In this document: positions 16,084 through 24,791 of the stretch, in pieces
How the letters are laid out: every line of letters starts with the position of its first letter
Position numbering within the stretch: position 1 is the stretch's first letter
DNA from: Rhodococcus sp. ABRD24
GTDB taxonomy: Bacteria; Actinomycetota; Actinomycetes; Mycobacteriales; Mycobacteriaceae
NCBI RefSeq assembly: GCF_004328705.1
Contig: NZ_CP035319.1
Coordinates: 4,278,001 to 4,342,000 of the forward strand
Length of the DNA: 64,000 nt
Reading direction: 5' to 3'
Notes under the pieces: generated by a model
The model's input: only the letters and a program-made list of their open reading frames with translations
Told to the model about the DNA's origin: nothing
Database searches by the model: none
Made by a program: the position numbers and the translations under genes

Positions 16084-18435
16084 ATGGCTGCGGAGTTCAC
16101 GGGCAAGGTTTCGGTTGACATTCGGGATTCGACGCCGGATTGGGCGCCGTTCGCGGAACCCCGCGCCCCGGAGGGTGCGCCCAATGTGCTCTATCTGGTG
16201 TGGGACGACACCGGCATCGGCACATGGGACCTGCACGGCGGCTTGGTGGAGATGCCCAACCTGAAACGGATCGCCGATCGTGGCTTGCTGCTCAGTCAGT
16301 TCCATACGACGGCACTGTGTTCGCCGACGCGCGCATCCCTGCTCACCGGCCGCAATGCCACCTCTGTCGGAATGGCGACGATCGTCGAGTTCACCGACGG
16401 ATTCGCCAATTCCAGTGGTCGCATCCCGGCGGACACCGCGCTGATGTCGGAGGTGCTGAGCGAGCGGGGGTGGAACACCTACGCGGTGGGCAAGTGGCAC
16501 CTGACGCCACTCGAGGAGGCAAATCTTGCTGCTTCCAAGAGGAACTGGCCGCTGGCTCGTGGATTCGAGAGGTTCTACGGCTTCCTGGGCGGGGAGGCCG
16601 ACCAGTGGTATCCCAACCTCGTGTACGACAATCACCCCATCGAACCGCCGTACGCACCCGAGGACGGCTATCACCTGTCGAAAGACTTGGCGGACAAGTC
16701 GATCGAGTTCATTCGCGATTCCGCGGTGATTGCTCCGGAGAAGCCCTGGTTCCTGTACATGTGCCCCGGGTGCGGTCACGCCCCGCACCATGTCGCGAAA
16801 GAATGGGCCGATCGGTACAAAGGCCGCTTCGACATGGGGTACGAGAAGTACCGCGAGATCGTCCTGGAGAACCAGAAGCGCCTCGGGCTCATACCCGAGA
16901 ACACCGAACTGTCCCCGATGAATCCGTATGCCGACGAGGTCAGTGCCGAGGGACTTCCGTGGCCGGCACTGGACACCGTTCGTCCATGGGATTCCCTCGA
17001 AGAGGACGAGAGACGGCTCTTCTGCCGGATGGCAGAGGTCTTCGCTGGCTTCCAGAGCTACACGGACGCACAGATCGGCAGGCTGCTGGACTATCTCGAA
17101 GAATCCGGTCAGCTCGACAACACGATCATCGTGATGCTCTCGGACAACGGGGCCAGCGGCGAGGGCGGCCCCAACGGGTCGGTCAACGAGTACAAGTTCT
17201 TCAACGGCTACCCCGACAGGATCGAGGACGGACTCGGGAAGATCGACGTGCTCGGCAGTCCGGAAACGTACAACCACTACTGCCTGGGTTGGGCGATGGC
17301 CTTCAACACCCCGTACAAGCTCTTCAAGCGGTACGCGTCCCATGAGGGCGGGATCGCGGACCCGTGCCTGATCTCGTGGCCGGACGGCATCGCCGCCCGT
17401 GGGGAGATTCGTGATCACTACATCAACGTCTGCGACATCACCCCGACTGTTTACGAGTGTCTGGGCATCGACCCGCCGGTGACGGTGCGGGGCGTACCGC
17501 AGCGTCCGCTGGAGGGCGTCAGTTTCCGGGCGGTCCTCGACGAGCCGGACGCCGCGACCGGCAAGACGACGCAGTTCTATTCGATGCTCGGCACACGCGG
17601 AATATGGCACGACGGTTGGTTCGCGAACACCGTGCATCCGGCGGCGCCGGCCAACTGGGCCCACTTCGACCAGGATCGGTGGGAGCTCTTCCACATCGCG
17701 CGCGATCGCAGCCAGGTACACGACCTTGCGTCGGAGCAGCCCGACAAGCTAGAGGAGATGCGCAAGCTCTGGTTCGCCGAGGCGGAGAAATACAGCGGGC
17801 TGCCGCTCAACGATCTGGACATACTCTCGGCGGTCCTTCGCTACCGGCCGTATCTCACGGGCACGCGGGACTCGTTCGTCTACTACCCGGACGCGGCGGA
17901 GGTCGGTCCCGGTGCGGCGCTCGAGGTGCGGGGTCGGTCGTTCTCGCTACTGGCGCAGGTGACCGTGGGTTCCGAGGATGTCGAGGGAGTGCTGTTCGCA
18001 CACGGCGGCCGTCTCGGTGGGCACACGTTGTTCGTTCAGGACGGACATCTCAAGTACGTCTACAACTTCCTCGGTGAGCAGGAGCAGGTCGTCGTGTCCA
18101 CCGAGCGAGTGGCGCCGGGCAACCACGTGCTGGGAGTGAGGTTCGTCCGGACCGGCGCAGGAGAGGACGAGTTCACTCCGGTGGGCAACACGACGCTGTA
18201 CATCGACGACCGCGAGGTAGGCACCCTCCCGGGTATGCGGATCCAGCCGGCGATGTTCTCGGGAGTCGGCGAGGGCATCAGGGTGGGCCGCGACCCTGGC
18301 CAGTCCGTGTCCACGCTGTACCGGGCACCCTTCCGATTCAGCGGAGGCACGATCGCCGAGGTGGTCGCAGATGTTTCCGGGGAGCCGTACGTGGATATCG
18401 AGCGTGAGATCGCCCGCGCGTTCTCCCGCGATTGA
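16084..18435 (+). CDS. Type I arylsulfatase (mycobacterial AtsA/AtsD-like)
   Basis: This 783-residue sulfatase hydrolyses sulfate esters. The formylglycine signature CSPTR starts at Cys79 and is followed by ASLLTGRN; Cys79 must be converted by a formylglycine-generating enzyme, which is not in this window. Metal-binding residues include the Asp pair at 41-42 (VWDDTG), the GKWHL segment (about 138) and DNGASGEGG (about 352). A beta-rich C-terminal domain follows the catalytic part, and the total length matches mycobacterial AtsA/AtsD (about 787 aa). There is no signal peptide, so it is probably cytoplasmic. Start ATG 16084 is set by GGGAGGA upstream; the open frame extends further upstream without a counterpart in the family. 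Confidence 0.9.
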   Translation: MAAEFTGKVSVDIRDSTPDWAPFAEPRAPEGAPNVLYLVWDDTGIGTWDLHGGLVEMPNLKRIADRGLLLSQFHTTALCSPTRASLLTGRNATSVGMATIVEFTDGFANSSGRIPADTALMSEVLSERGWNTYAVGKWHLTPLEEANLAASKRNWPLARGFERFYGFLGGEADQWYPNLVYDNHPIEPPYAPEDGYHLSKDLADKSIEFIRDSAVIAPEKPWFLYMCPGCGHAPHHVAKEWADRYKGRFDMGYEKYREIVLENQKRLGLIPENTELSPMNPYADEVSAEGLPWPALDTVRPWDSLEEDERRLFCRMAEVFAGFQSYTDAQIGRLLDYLEESGQLDNTIIVMLSDNGASGEGGPNGSVNEYKFFNGYPDRIEDGLGKIDVLGSPETYNHYCLGWAMAFNTPYKLFKRYASHEGGIADPCLISWPDGIAARGEIRDHYINVCDITPTVYECLGIDPPVTVRGVPQRPLEGVSFRAVLDEPDAATGKTTQFYSMLGTRGIWHDGWFANTVHPAAPANWAHFDQDRWELFHIARDRSQVHDLASEQPDKLEEMRKLWFAEAEKYSGLPLNDLDILSAVLRYRPYLTGTRDSFVYYPDAAEVGPGAALEVRGRSFSLLAQVTVGSEDVEGVLFAHGGRLGGHTLFVQDGHLKYVYNFLGEQEQVVVSTERVAPGNHVLGVRFVRTGAGEDEFTPVGNTTLYIDDREVGTLPGMRIQPAMFSGVGEGIRVGRDPGQSVSTLYRAPFRFSGGTIAEVVADVSGEPYVDIEREIARAFSRD

Positions 18436-18535
18436 CCACTGCGACGCAGGCAGGCGCCACAAGAAGTAGGTAGGGGTACAAGATCAGGGAAGACCCCGAT
18501 GGTTTCTGTCGTGGCAACCGGCGAGGATAGTCGTC

Positions 18536-19294
18536 ATGCCAACCGAAACCGAGATGCCCACCGAAACCACAGTCGCCGCGCGTGCGGTCAACCTGTCGAA
18601 GGTCTACGGATCGGGGGACACCCAGGTCCACGCGCTCGCGGGCGTGTCCGCAGAGTTTGCGCGGGGGGAGTTCACCGCGATCATGGGACCGTCCGGCTCC
18701 GGCAAGTCGACGCTCATGCACTGCCTGGCCGGTCTCGACGCGCCGTCGTCGGGTTCGGTGCTGATCGGTGCCACGGACCTGACCACGCTGTCGGACAAGC
18801 AGATGACGAAGCTGCGCCGCGACCGGATCGGTTTCGTGTTCCAGGCGTTCAACCTGGTGCCGACGCTGACCGCGCTGGAGAACATCACCCTGCCGCTGGA
18901 CATTGCGGGTCGCCGCGCCGATCAGCAGTGGCTCGATATCGTGATCGATCGCCTCGGTCTGCGGGACAGGCTGGACCACCGGCCCAGCGAGTTGTCTGGA
19001 GGTCAGCAGCAGCGCGTCGCGTGTGCGCGGGCCCTCGCCGGGCAGCCGGAGATCATCTTCGGCGACGAGCCGACCGGCAATCTCGACTCGCGGTCCTCGG
19101 GCGAGGTGCTCTCGATTCTGCGGGCCGCGGTCGACGAGTTCGGCCAAACCGTCGTGATCGTCACACACGATCCGCGCGCGGCGAGCTTCGCCGATCGAGT
19201 GGTGTTCCTCGCCGACGGTCGCATCGTCGACGAGCTGCGTGAGCCCACCGCCGAGTCCGTCCTGGACCGGATGAAGAACCTCGAGACGGTCTGA
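18536..19294 (+). CDS. ABC transporter ATP-binding protein (MacB/LolD type)
   Basis: This 252-residue ATPase has Walker A GPSGSGKST (about 57-65), the signature LSGGQQQR, Walker B IIFGDEPTGNLD and the H-loop ITHDPRAA. The family pattern (FQAFNLVPTLTALENI at the Q-loop) marks the MacB/LolD/FtsE group, which powers mechanotransmission rather than classical import. The permease gene begins three bases after its stop, so the two proteins form one operon and one complex. The next ATG (codon 7) is an alternative start. Confidence 0.93.
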   Translation: MPTETEMPTETTVAARAVNLSKVYGSGDTQVHALAGVSAEFARGEFTAIMGPSGSGKSTLMHCLAGLDAPSSGSVLIGATDLTTLSDKQMTKLRRDRIGFVFQAFNLVPTLTALENITLPLDIAGRRADQQWLDIVIDRLGLRDRLDHRPSELSGGQQQRVACARALAGQPEIIFGDEPTGNLDSRSSGEVLSILRAAVDEFGQTVVIVTHDPRAASFADRVVFLADGRIVDELREPTAESVLDRMKNLETV

Positions 19295-19297
19295 CCC

Positions 19298-21823
19298 ATG
19301 GCCGTCACCAATTCTCCGATGCGCAAGGTGTCCTTGCGTAACCTCGCCGCCCACAAGGTGCGGCTCGTACTGACCGTGTTGTCGGTGGTCCTCGGCACGG
19401 CGTTCGTCGCCGGTTCCTTCGTGTTCACCGATACATTGCAGAAGACGTTCGACGGCATCGTCGACGGCTCCGCGAAGGGTGTCGACGTCCGGGTCAGCAG
19501 CGTCGACGCTGGTTCGAGTGGCGTGCCGCTCACCGATGTCGCCACGATCGAATCGTTGCCGGGTGTCCGCGCCGTCGCCCCGGCGGTGGGCGGTCAGATC
19601 GTCGTGCTCAATTCGGCGGGCAAGCCGCTGCAGAACGGCGGGGCCCCCAGCATCGGTACGTCCTACCTGCCGCCGGACCAGGCGCTCGGCGAGCCGACGA
19701 AGTTCGTGTCCGGCACGCCACCGGAGCAGACCGGCCAGATCGCCCTCAATCAGGGTGCCGCGACGCGGGCCGGCCTCGACGTCGGGTCGAGCACCCGGGT
19801 GCTGACGATGCGCGGCTGGAATGACGTCACCGTCTCCGGCATCTATACCCCCGAGACCGACACCGGCGGCTACGTCGGTGCGCTGTTCACCGACGCGCAG
19901 GCGCGGGAGTTGTTCACCGACGGCAGTCACGTCGGCTACATCGACGTCGCCGGCACCGGGGTGTCGCAGGACGAGCTGAGCGATCGGATTGCCGCCGCCC
20001 TGCCCGACACCAAGGTCCAGACCGGTGCCGAGGTGCGGGAGGAGACCAAGGACCAGGTCGGCGAGGCGCTGAGCTTCATCAACTACTTCCTGTTGGCTTT
20101 CGGAGCGATCGCGCTGTTGGTCGGCACGTTCATCATCTACAACACGTTCTCGATGATCGTGGCGCAGCGGCTCCGCGAACTTGCGCTGTTGCGGGCGATC
20201 GGTGCGAGCCGCAAGCAGGTGGGCCGCTCGGTGGTGTTCGAGGCGTTGATCGTCGGCATCGTGGGCAGCGGGCTCGGTATCGCCGCAGGCATCGGCCTGG
20301 CTTACGGGTTGCGTGCACTGCTCAACGCGTTCGATCTCGGGTTGCCCGAGGGGTCGCTGCAGGTCGCGCCACGCACGATCATCGTCGCACTGGTGCTCGG
20401 TGTGATCGTCACGGTCGTCAGCGCCTACGCCCCGGCACGGCGCGCGGCGAAGGTGCCGCCCGTCGCCGCGATGCGCGAGGAGTTCGCGTCCACGGGCGAC
20501 ACCTTGCGGGTGCGCACACTGATCGGTGCGATCGCCGGCGTGGTCGGCGTCATCGCGCTGGTCGCCGGATCCCGGTCCACCGGCGGCGGTGCCGCTTCCG
20601 TCGTCGGCCTCGGCGCACTGGCGCTGGTGCTCGCGGTGCTGCTTGCGGCGCCCGCCCTGTCCCGCCCGATCGTCGGTGCGCTCGGCGCGGTGTTCGCGAA
20701 GCCGTTCGGTCCGGTTGGACGGCTGGCCCGCACCAATGCGGTGCGCAATCCGCGGCGGACCGCCGCGACCGCGTTCGCGTTGACGCTCGGGCTGATGCTG
20801 GTCTCGGTGATCGGGGTGTTCGGCGCTTCGGCGAAGGCCAGCGTCAACGCTCTGGTCGACAAGGGCGTCGAGGCCGACTACGTGCTGACCGGTCCCAACG
20901 GGATCGGTGTGCCCGCCGGCGCGGCCGCCGCGGCCGCCAAGGTGTCCGGGGTCGCGGAGGCGATCTCGCTGCACGGCGTCATGGTGAAGATCGACGATGA
21001 GGATGTGCTCGGTGCATCGCTGAGCGGATCACCCGACGGCGTGCTCCGCTACACCATGAAGGAAGGCGCTCCGGATCTGGCCGGTACCGGCATGTTGGTC
21101 GGCGCGAGCGAGGCGTCCGAGCGTGGGTGGAAACTCGGCAGCCCGGTGACACTGACCAACGGGGACGGTAGGCAGGTCACCACGACGGTGACCGGCATCT
21201 ACGAGGACAACCAGCTGCTCGGTTCGTGGGTCGTGTCCGACGAGGTGTACCAGGAGATCACCCCGGCGAGTATGCGATCCGAGTGGGCGGTGTTGATCAA
21301 AGCCGCACCGGGTACCGACTTGACGGCGATGGCCGATAACCTCGTCGCGGCCACCGACCCGTACGTCGTGGTCCAGGTGCAGGATCGCGAACAGTTCAAG
21401 GGCACACAGGGCGAGCAGATCAACACCCTGCTCGCGGTTCTCTACGGGCTGTTGGCACTCGCGGTCGTCATCGCAATCCTCGGCATCGTCAACACGCTCG
21501 CACTGTCGGTGGTGGAACGCCGCCGTGAGATCGGCATGCTCCGAGCGGTGGGGATGCAGCGGGCTCAGGTCCGTCGCACCATCTACCTCGAGTCGGTGCT
21601 GATCGCGGTATTCGGTGCGCTGGTCGGAGTCGTTCTCGGTGTCGTGTTCGGTTGGGGCTTCGTCCGCACACTCGCGGACCAGGGCCTCGATCAGATCTCG
21701 GTGCCGTGGGGTCAGGTGGCGGCGATGCTGATCGGTTCGGGTGTGGTGGGCGTTCTCGCTGCGCTGTGGCCGGCGAGCCGCGCATCGCGCACCAAGCCGC
21801 TCGAGGCCATCGCCGACGCATAG
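19298..21823 (+). CDS. ABC transporter permease with duplicated FtsX domains
   Basis: This is an 841-residue permease. An N-terminal membrane segment (about 24-44) is followed by an extracytoplasmic MacB-type periplasmic-core domain. A first FtsX domain with three membrane segments (about 265-385) is followed by two more segments, a second extracytoplasmic domain and a second FtsX domain (about 705-835). The repeated 'RxRELALLRAIGA' and 'RRREIGMLRAVGM' elements mark the two coupling regions. One polypeptide thus supplies both halves, as in many actinobacterial export or envelope-maintenance systems. The cargo is unknown. An intrinsic terminator follows. Confidence 0.9.
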   Translation: MAVTNSPMRKVSLRNLAAHKVRLVLTVLSVVLGTAFVAGSFVFTDTLQKTFDGIVDGSAKGVDVRVSSVDAGSSGVPLTDVATIESLPGVRAVAPAVGGQIVVLNSAGKPLQNGGAPSIGTSYLPPDQALGEPTKFVSGTPPEQTGQIALNQGAATRAGLDVGSSTRVLTMRGWNDVTVSGIYTPETDTGGYVGALFTDAQARELFTDGSHVGYIDVAGTGVSQDELSDRIAAALPDTKVQTGAEVREETKDQVGEALSFINYFLLAFGAIALLVGTFIIYNTFSMIVAQRLRELALLRAIGASRKQVGRSVVFEALIVGIVGSGLGIAAGIGLAYGLRALLNAFDLGLPEGSLQVAPRTIIVALVLGVIVTVVSAYAPARRAAKVPPVAAMREEFASTGDTLRVRTLIGAIAGVVGVIALVAGSRSTGGGAASVVGLGALALVLAVLLAAPALSRPIVGALGAVFAKPFGPVGRLARTNAVRNPRRTAATAFALTLGLMLVSVIGVFGASAKASVNALVDKGVEADYVLTGPNGIGVPAGAAAAAAKVSGVAEAISLHGVMVKIDDEDVLGASLSGSPDGVLRYTMKEGAPDLAGTGMLVGASEASERGWKLGSPVTLTNGDGRQVTTTVTGIYEDNQLLGSWVVSDEVYQEITPASMRSEWAVLIKAAPGTDLTAMADNLVAATDPYVVVQVQDREQFKGTQGEQINTLLAVLYGLLALAVVIAILGIVNTLALSVVERRREIGMLRAVGMQRAQVRRTIYLESVLIAVFGALVGVVLGVVFGWGFVRTLADQGLDQISVPWGQVAAMLIGSGVVGVLAALWPASRASRTKPLEAIADA

Positions 21824-21861
21824 CGGGGGAACTCCGGCGCGTAGTCGAGAGCGCAGACGAG

Positions 21862-21901
21862 ACGGTGCCTTCGCGGTCGTCGGCCGCGAAGGTACCGTTT
21901 T
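21862..21901 (+). terminator. Intrinsic terminator of the ABC operon
   Basis: A 15-bp stem with one G-U pair (ACGGTGCCTTCGCGG and near-complement), a 7-base loop and a run of four T lies directly after the permease gene. It ends only four bases before the next gene's GTG. Confidence 0.75.
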
Positions 21902-21904
21902 CGT

Positions 21905-22348
21905 GTGAGTAACCTGCGAGAGATCGGCGATCGGGATTCCTGGCGCTGCTGGTTGTGTGACGAGCCCGTGGATCCCGACATGTCGGTCAACGATCCGCGC
22001 GGCCCCAGTGTGGACGCTCTGAGCACCGCCAAGAAGAGCAAGGGCAGGGCGGTGCAGGAGCGTCTCGCGCACCGCGGCTGCAACACGAAGAAGGGCGCGA
22101 TCAAACCGGTGGTCCCGTGGCCCGACGAATTGTTCGTCGTAGACCCGGCGCCCATCGTCGGCGTGGTCGAGCAGTTGAGTCGCAAGGGTGGTCGTGTTGC
22201 GGTGGCCCGATGCCCCGGAAGGCGGGACGCGGAGGCCGCCGGCGAGTGGCTGCTGGATCGGCTCTCGCGGTTGGCACCCGAGCTCACCCTGGACACGCGT
22301 ATCGACTCCGGCGGCGGTGGATTCCTGCTGGTGCTCGAGACGCGGTAG
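21905..22348 (+). CDS. Small HNH-like zinc-binding protein
   Basis: This 147-residue protein has an N-terminal CWLC pair (about residues 15-18) and a downstream LAHRGCNTKKG segment (about 55-65). This spacing and the H-x-x-C-N pattern match the zinc-binding frame of HNH nucleases. The classical first His-His pair is not obvious, so nuclease activity is unsure. The C-terminal half is an unrelated alpha/beta segment with no recognisable motif. The GTG at 21905 follows a terminator hairpin and has no ribosome site; TACCGT lies exactly six bases upstream, so a leaderless transcript is possible. Confidence 0.6.
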   Translation: MSNLREIGDRDSWRCWLCDEPVDPDMSVNDPRGPSVDALSTAKKSKGRAVQERLAHRGCNTKKGAIKPVVPWPDELFVVDPAPIVGVVEQLSRKGGRVAVARCPGRRDAEAAGEWLLDRLSRLAPELTLDTRIDSGGGGFLLVLETR

Positions 22349-22437
22349 TCACCAGGGCAAAGCCGCCGCTGCCCGCCCGTGAGGGGAGTACCGTTCGCAT
22401 CGGGACCCCGCAATCGTGCGTGTGGAGGGAATCGTCG

Positions 22438-23613
22438 ATGAATCTGGCATTGACCGCGCAAGAGCGTGTGTTCCGGGACGAGATGCGGACGTACTTCCGC
22501 ACCGAGATCCCGGCCGAGATCCGCGAGCGGGTGGCGTCCGGTCAAGCGATCGAGCGCGATGACGTCGTCAGGACGCAACGCATCCTGAATGCCGCGGGTC
22601 TCGCCGTCCCGAACTGGCCGGTCGAGTGGGGCGGCCGGGACTGGACAGCGGTACAGCGGCACATCTGGCTCGACGAGATGCAGTTGGCGGCGGTCCCGGA
22701 ACCACTTCCGTTCAACGCCGGAATGGTCGGTCCGGTGATCGCGGCGTTCGGGTCCGACGAGCAGAAGCGACGCTTTCTGCCGCCTACCGCCAACCTCGAC
22801 ATCTGGTGGTGCCAAGGCTTTTCCGAGCCCGGTGCAGGTTCCGATCTGGCGTCGCTGCAGACTCGGGCTGTCCGCGACGGTGACAGCTACGTGGTCAACG
22901 GGCAGAAGACCTGGACCACGCTGGCCCAGCATGCCGACTGGATCTTCTGCCTCGTCCGAACCGACCCGAATGCGCCGAGGCGTCAGGCCGGCATCTCGTT
23001 CCTGCTCATCGACCTGACGTCACCGGGTGTGACGGTCCGGCCGATCCAGCTGATCGACGGTAGCTACGAGGTCAACGAGGTGTTCTTCGACGATGTACGG
23101 GTGCCGGCGGAGAACCTCGTCGGGGAGGAGAATGCCGGCTGGAGCTACGCCAAATTCCTGCTCGGCAACGAGCGCACCGGTGTCACCGGTGTCGGACGTA
23201 CCAAGGTCAAGCTGGCGCGCGCGAAGGAACACGCGGCGCGTACCCCGCTCGGTGCTGGTTCGCTGCTCGACGATCCGCTGTTCGCGGCGCGGGTCGCCGA
23301 ACTCGAGAATGAACTGCTGGCGCTGGAGCTGACGCAACTGCGCGTCGTCGCGAGTTCCGCTCACGGCAAACCGGATCCGGCATCGTCGCTACTGAAGCTG
23401 CGCGGCTCCGAGTTGCAGCAGGCCGCGACCGAACTGCTGGTCGACGTCGCGGGGCCCGACTCATTGCCGTTCGATGCGGGAGGGGACATCGAGAGCCCGG
23501 TGTGGGCGCAGCGCGCGGCACCGACCTACCTGAATTACCGAAAGGTGTCCATCTACAGCGGATCGAGCGAGGTGCAGCGCACCATCATCGCGTCCTCGAT
23601 CCTCGGATTGTGA
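22438..23613 (+). CDS. Acyl-CoA dehydrogenase, catalytic subunit (FadE17/FadE-type)
   Basis: This 391-residue acyl-CoA dehydrogenase oxidises an acyl-CoA to the enoyl-CoA with FAD. Visible features are the FAD/substrate motif GFSEPGAGSDLAS (about 124-136), GQKTWTTLAQ, and the C-terminal YSGSSEVQRTII. The MCAD-position Glu is Ser here (YSGS), but Glu245 in NERTG occupies the isovaleryl-/long-chain-CoA dehydrogenase position and is the likely base. The partner FadE gene follows after 10 bases. Such pairs in mycobacteria form alpha2beta2 enzymes acting on sterol side chains or other bulky acyl-CoAs; the substrate here is unknown. Confidence 0.88.
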   Translation: MNLALTAQERVFRDEMRTYFRTEIPAEIRERVASGQAIERDDVVRTQRILNAAGLAVPNWPVEWGGRDWTAVQRHIWLDEMQLAAVPEPLPFNAGMVGPVIAAFGSDEQKRRFLPPTANLDIWWCQGFSEPGAGSDLASLQTRAVRDGDSYVVNGQKTWTTLAQHADWIFCLVRTDPNAPRRQAGISFLLIDLTSPGVTVRPIQLIDGSYEVNEVFFDDVRVPAENLVGEENAGWSYAKFLLGNERTGVTGVGRTKVKLARAKEHAARTPLGAGSLLDDPLFAARVAELENELLALELTQLRVVASSAHGKPDPASSLLKLRGSELQQAATELLVDVAGPDSLPFDAGGDIESPVWAQRAAPTYLNYRKVSIYSGSSEVQRTIIASSILGL

Positions 23614-23623
23614 GGCGCGGGTC

Positions 23624-24757
23624 GTGGATTTCGATATCGACGAGGAACAGCAGCTGCTGCGCGACACCACTCGCGAGATCTTTTTGCGCAGTTACGATTC
23701 GGAGAGTCTGGCTGCGGTGAAGGCGACGAAGCGAGGCTGGAGTCCGGATGTCTGGCGGCGGCTTGCCGATACCGGACTGCTCGGCCTTCCGTTCGCGGAC
23801 GAGGACGGCGGTATGGGGGCGGGTCCGGTGGAGATCGGGTTGGTGATGACCGAACTCGGACGCCGGCTGGCACCCGAACCGGTGCTCGACGCGGTATTGC
23901 TGCCCGGTTGGCTGATTGCGGATGTCGGCAGCGAGGCGCAGCGCCGGAAGATCCTGCCGGAGGTCTCCGGCGGCGCGGTGTTGCTGGCCTTCGCGCACGC
24001 CGAGTCGGGAACCCGGTGGCCGTCCGTCGAGGTTCTCGCCAGCGCTGTGCGCGAGGGTGATTCGTGGACCGTCACGGGAACCAAGAACCCCGTTCCGCAC
24101 GGTGACTGTGCCGACGCTGTCGTGGTCTCTGCCGCGCTGCCGGACGGCGGGGTAGGGCTGTTCCTGATCGACACCGGTGCGGCCGGTGTCACCCGTCGGG
24201 CGTACGCGACGCACGACGGGCTCCGCGGTGCGCAGATCGAATTCCGCGAGGCGGTCGCCGAACCGCTGGGCGAGGGTGGTGATGCCGTCGTCGCGATCCG
24301 GGCAGCACAGGTCCGGGCTCAGGCCGCGCTGTGTGCCGAGGCCGTGGGGGCGATGGAAGAGACGCTGCGGTTGACCACGGAGTACCTCCGGACTCGCAAG
24401 CAGTTCGGTGTGCCGTTGGCGACGTTCCAGACGTTGACGCAGCGGGCTGCTGACATGTACGTCTCTCTCGAACTTGCCCGCAGCATGAGCCTGTACGCGA
24501 CGATGTCGTTGGCGGATGAGGTGGTCGACCCGGTGGTCGCCTCGCGGGCGAAACTGCGGATCGGTCGGTCTGCGCGACACATCGGGCAGGAGGCGATCCA
24601 GATGCACGGCGGCATCGGCATGACCGCCGAATACGCGGTGGGGCACTACGTGTCGAGGCTCACGGCGATCGAGCACACGCTGGGCTCGTCCGACGATCAC
24701 CTGCGGGTGCTCGTCGCGGATGTCGGGGGCCACGAGATGGTGACCGTCGCAGGGTAA
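23624..24757 (+). CDS. Acyl-CoA dehydrogenase, non-catalytic partner subunit
   Basis: This 377-residue FadE-family protein follows its partner by 10 bases. It retains the ACAD fold signals (LGLPFADEDGG, the RKQFGVPLATFQ segment, and QMHGGIGMTAEY near residue 325). It lacks a base at both known positions: the loop that carries Glu-Arg in the partner reads AIRAAQV, and the C-terminal YEGT position is absent. The FAD motif is also weak (AESGTRWPS). It therefore looks like the structural half of a heterotetramer. The GTG start at 23624 is taken because it starts the conserved N-terminal helix (VDFDIDEEQ). Confidence 0.85.
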   Translation: MDFDIDEEQQLLRDTTREIFLRSYDSESLAAVKATKRGWSPDVWRRLADTGLLGLPFADEDGGMGAGPVEIGLVMTELGRRLAPEPVLDAVLLPGWLIADVGSEAQRRKILPEVSGGAVLLAFAHAESGTRWPSVEVLASAVREGDSWTVTGTKNPVPHGDCADAVVVSAALPDGGVGLFLIDTGAAGVTRRAYATHDGLRGAQIEFREAVAEPLGEGGDAVVAIRAAQVRAQAALCAEAVGAMEETLRLTTEYLRTRKQFGVPLATFQTLTQRAADMYVSLELARSMSLYATMSLADEVVDPVVASRAKLRIGRSARHIGQEAIQMHGGIGMTAEYAVGHYVSRLTAIEHTLGSSDDHLRVLVADVGGHEMVTVAG

Positions 24758-24791
24758 TGGGCGTCAGAAGGTAGCCCGAAGGGAGCGACCG

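Noticed and set aside
18536..21823. MacB/FtsX-type ABC pair as the exporter of the NRPS product
   Set aside because: It lies about 16 kb from the NRPS with unrelated genes and several terminators between. No link can be supported.
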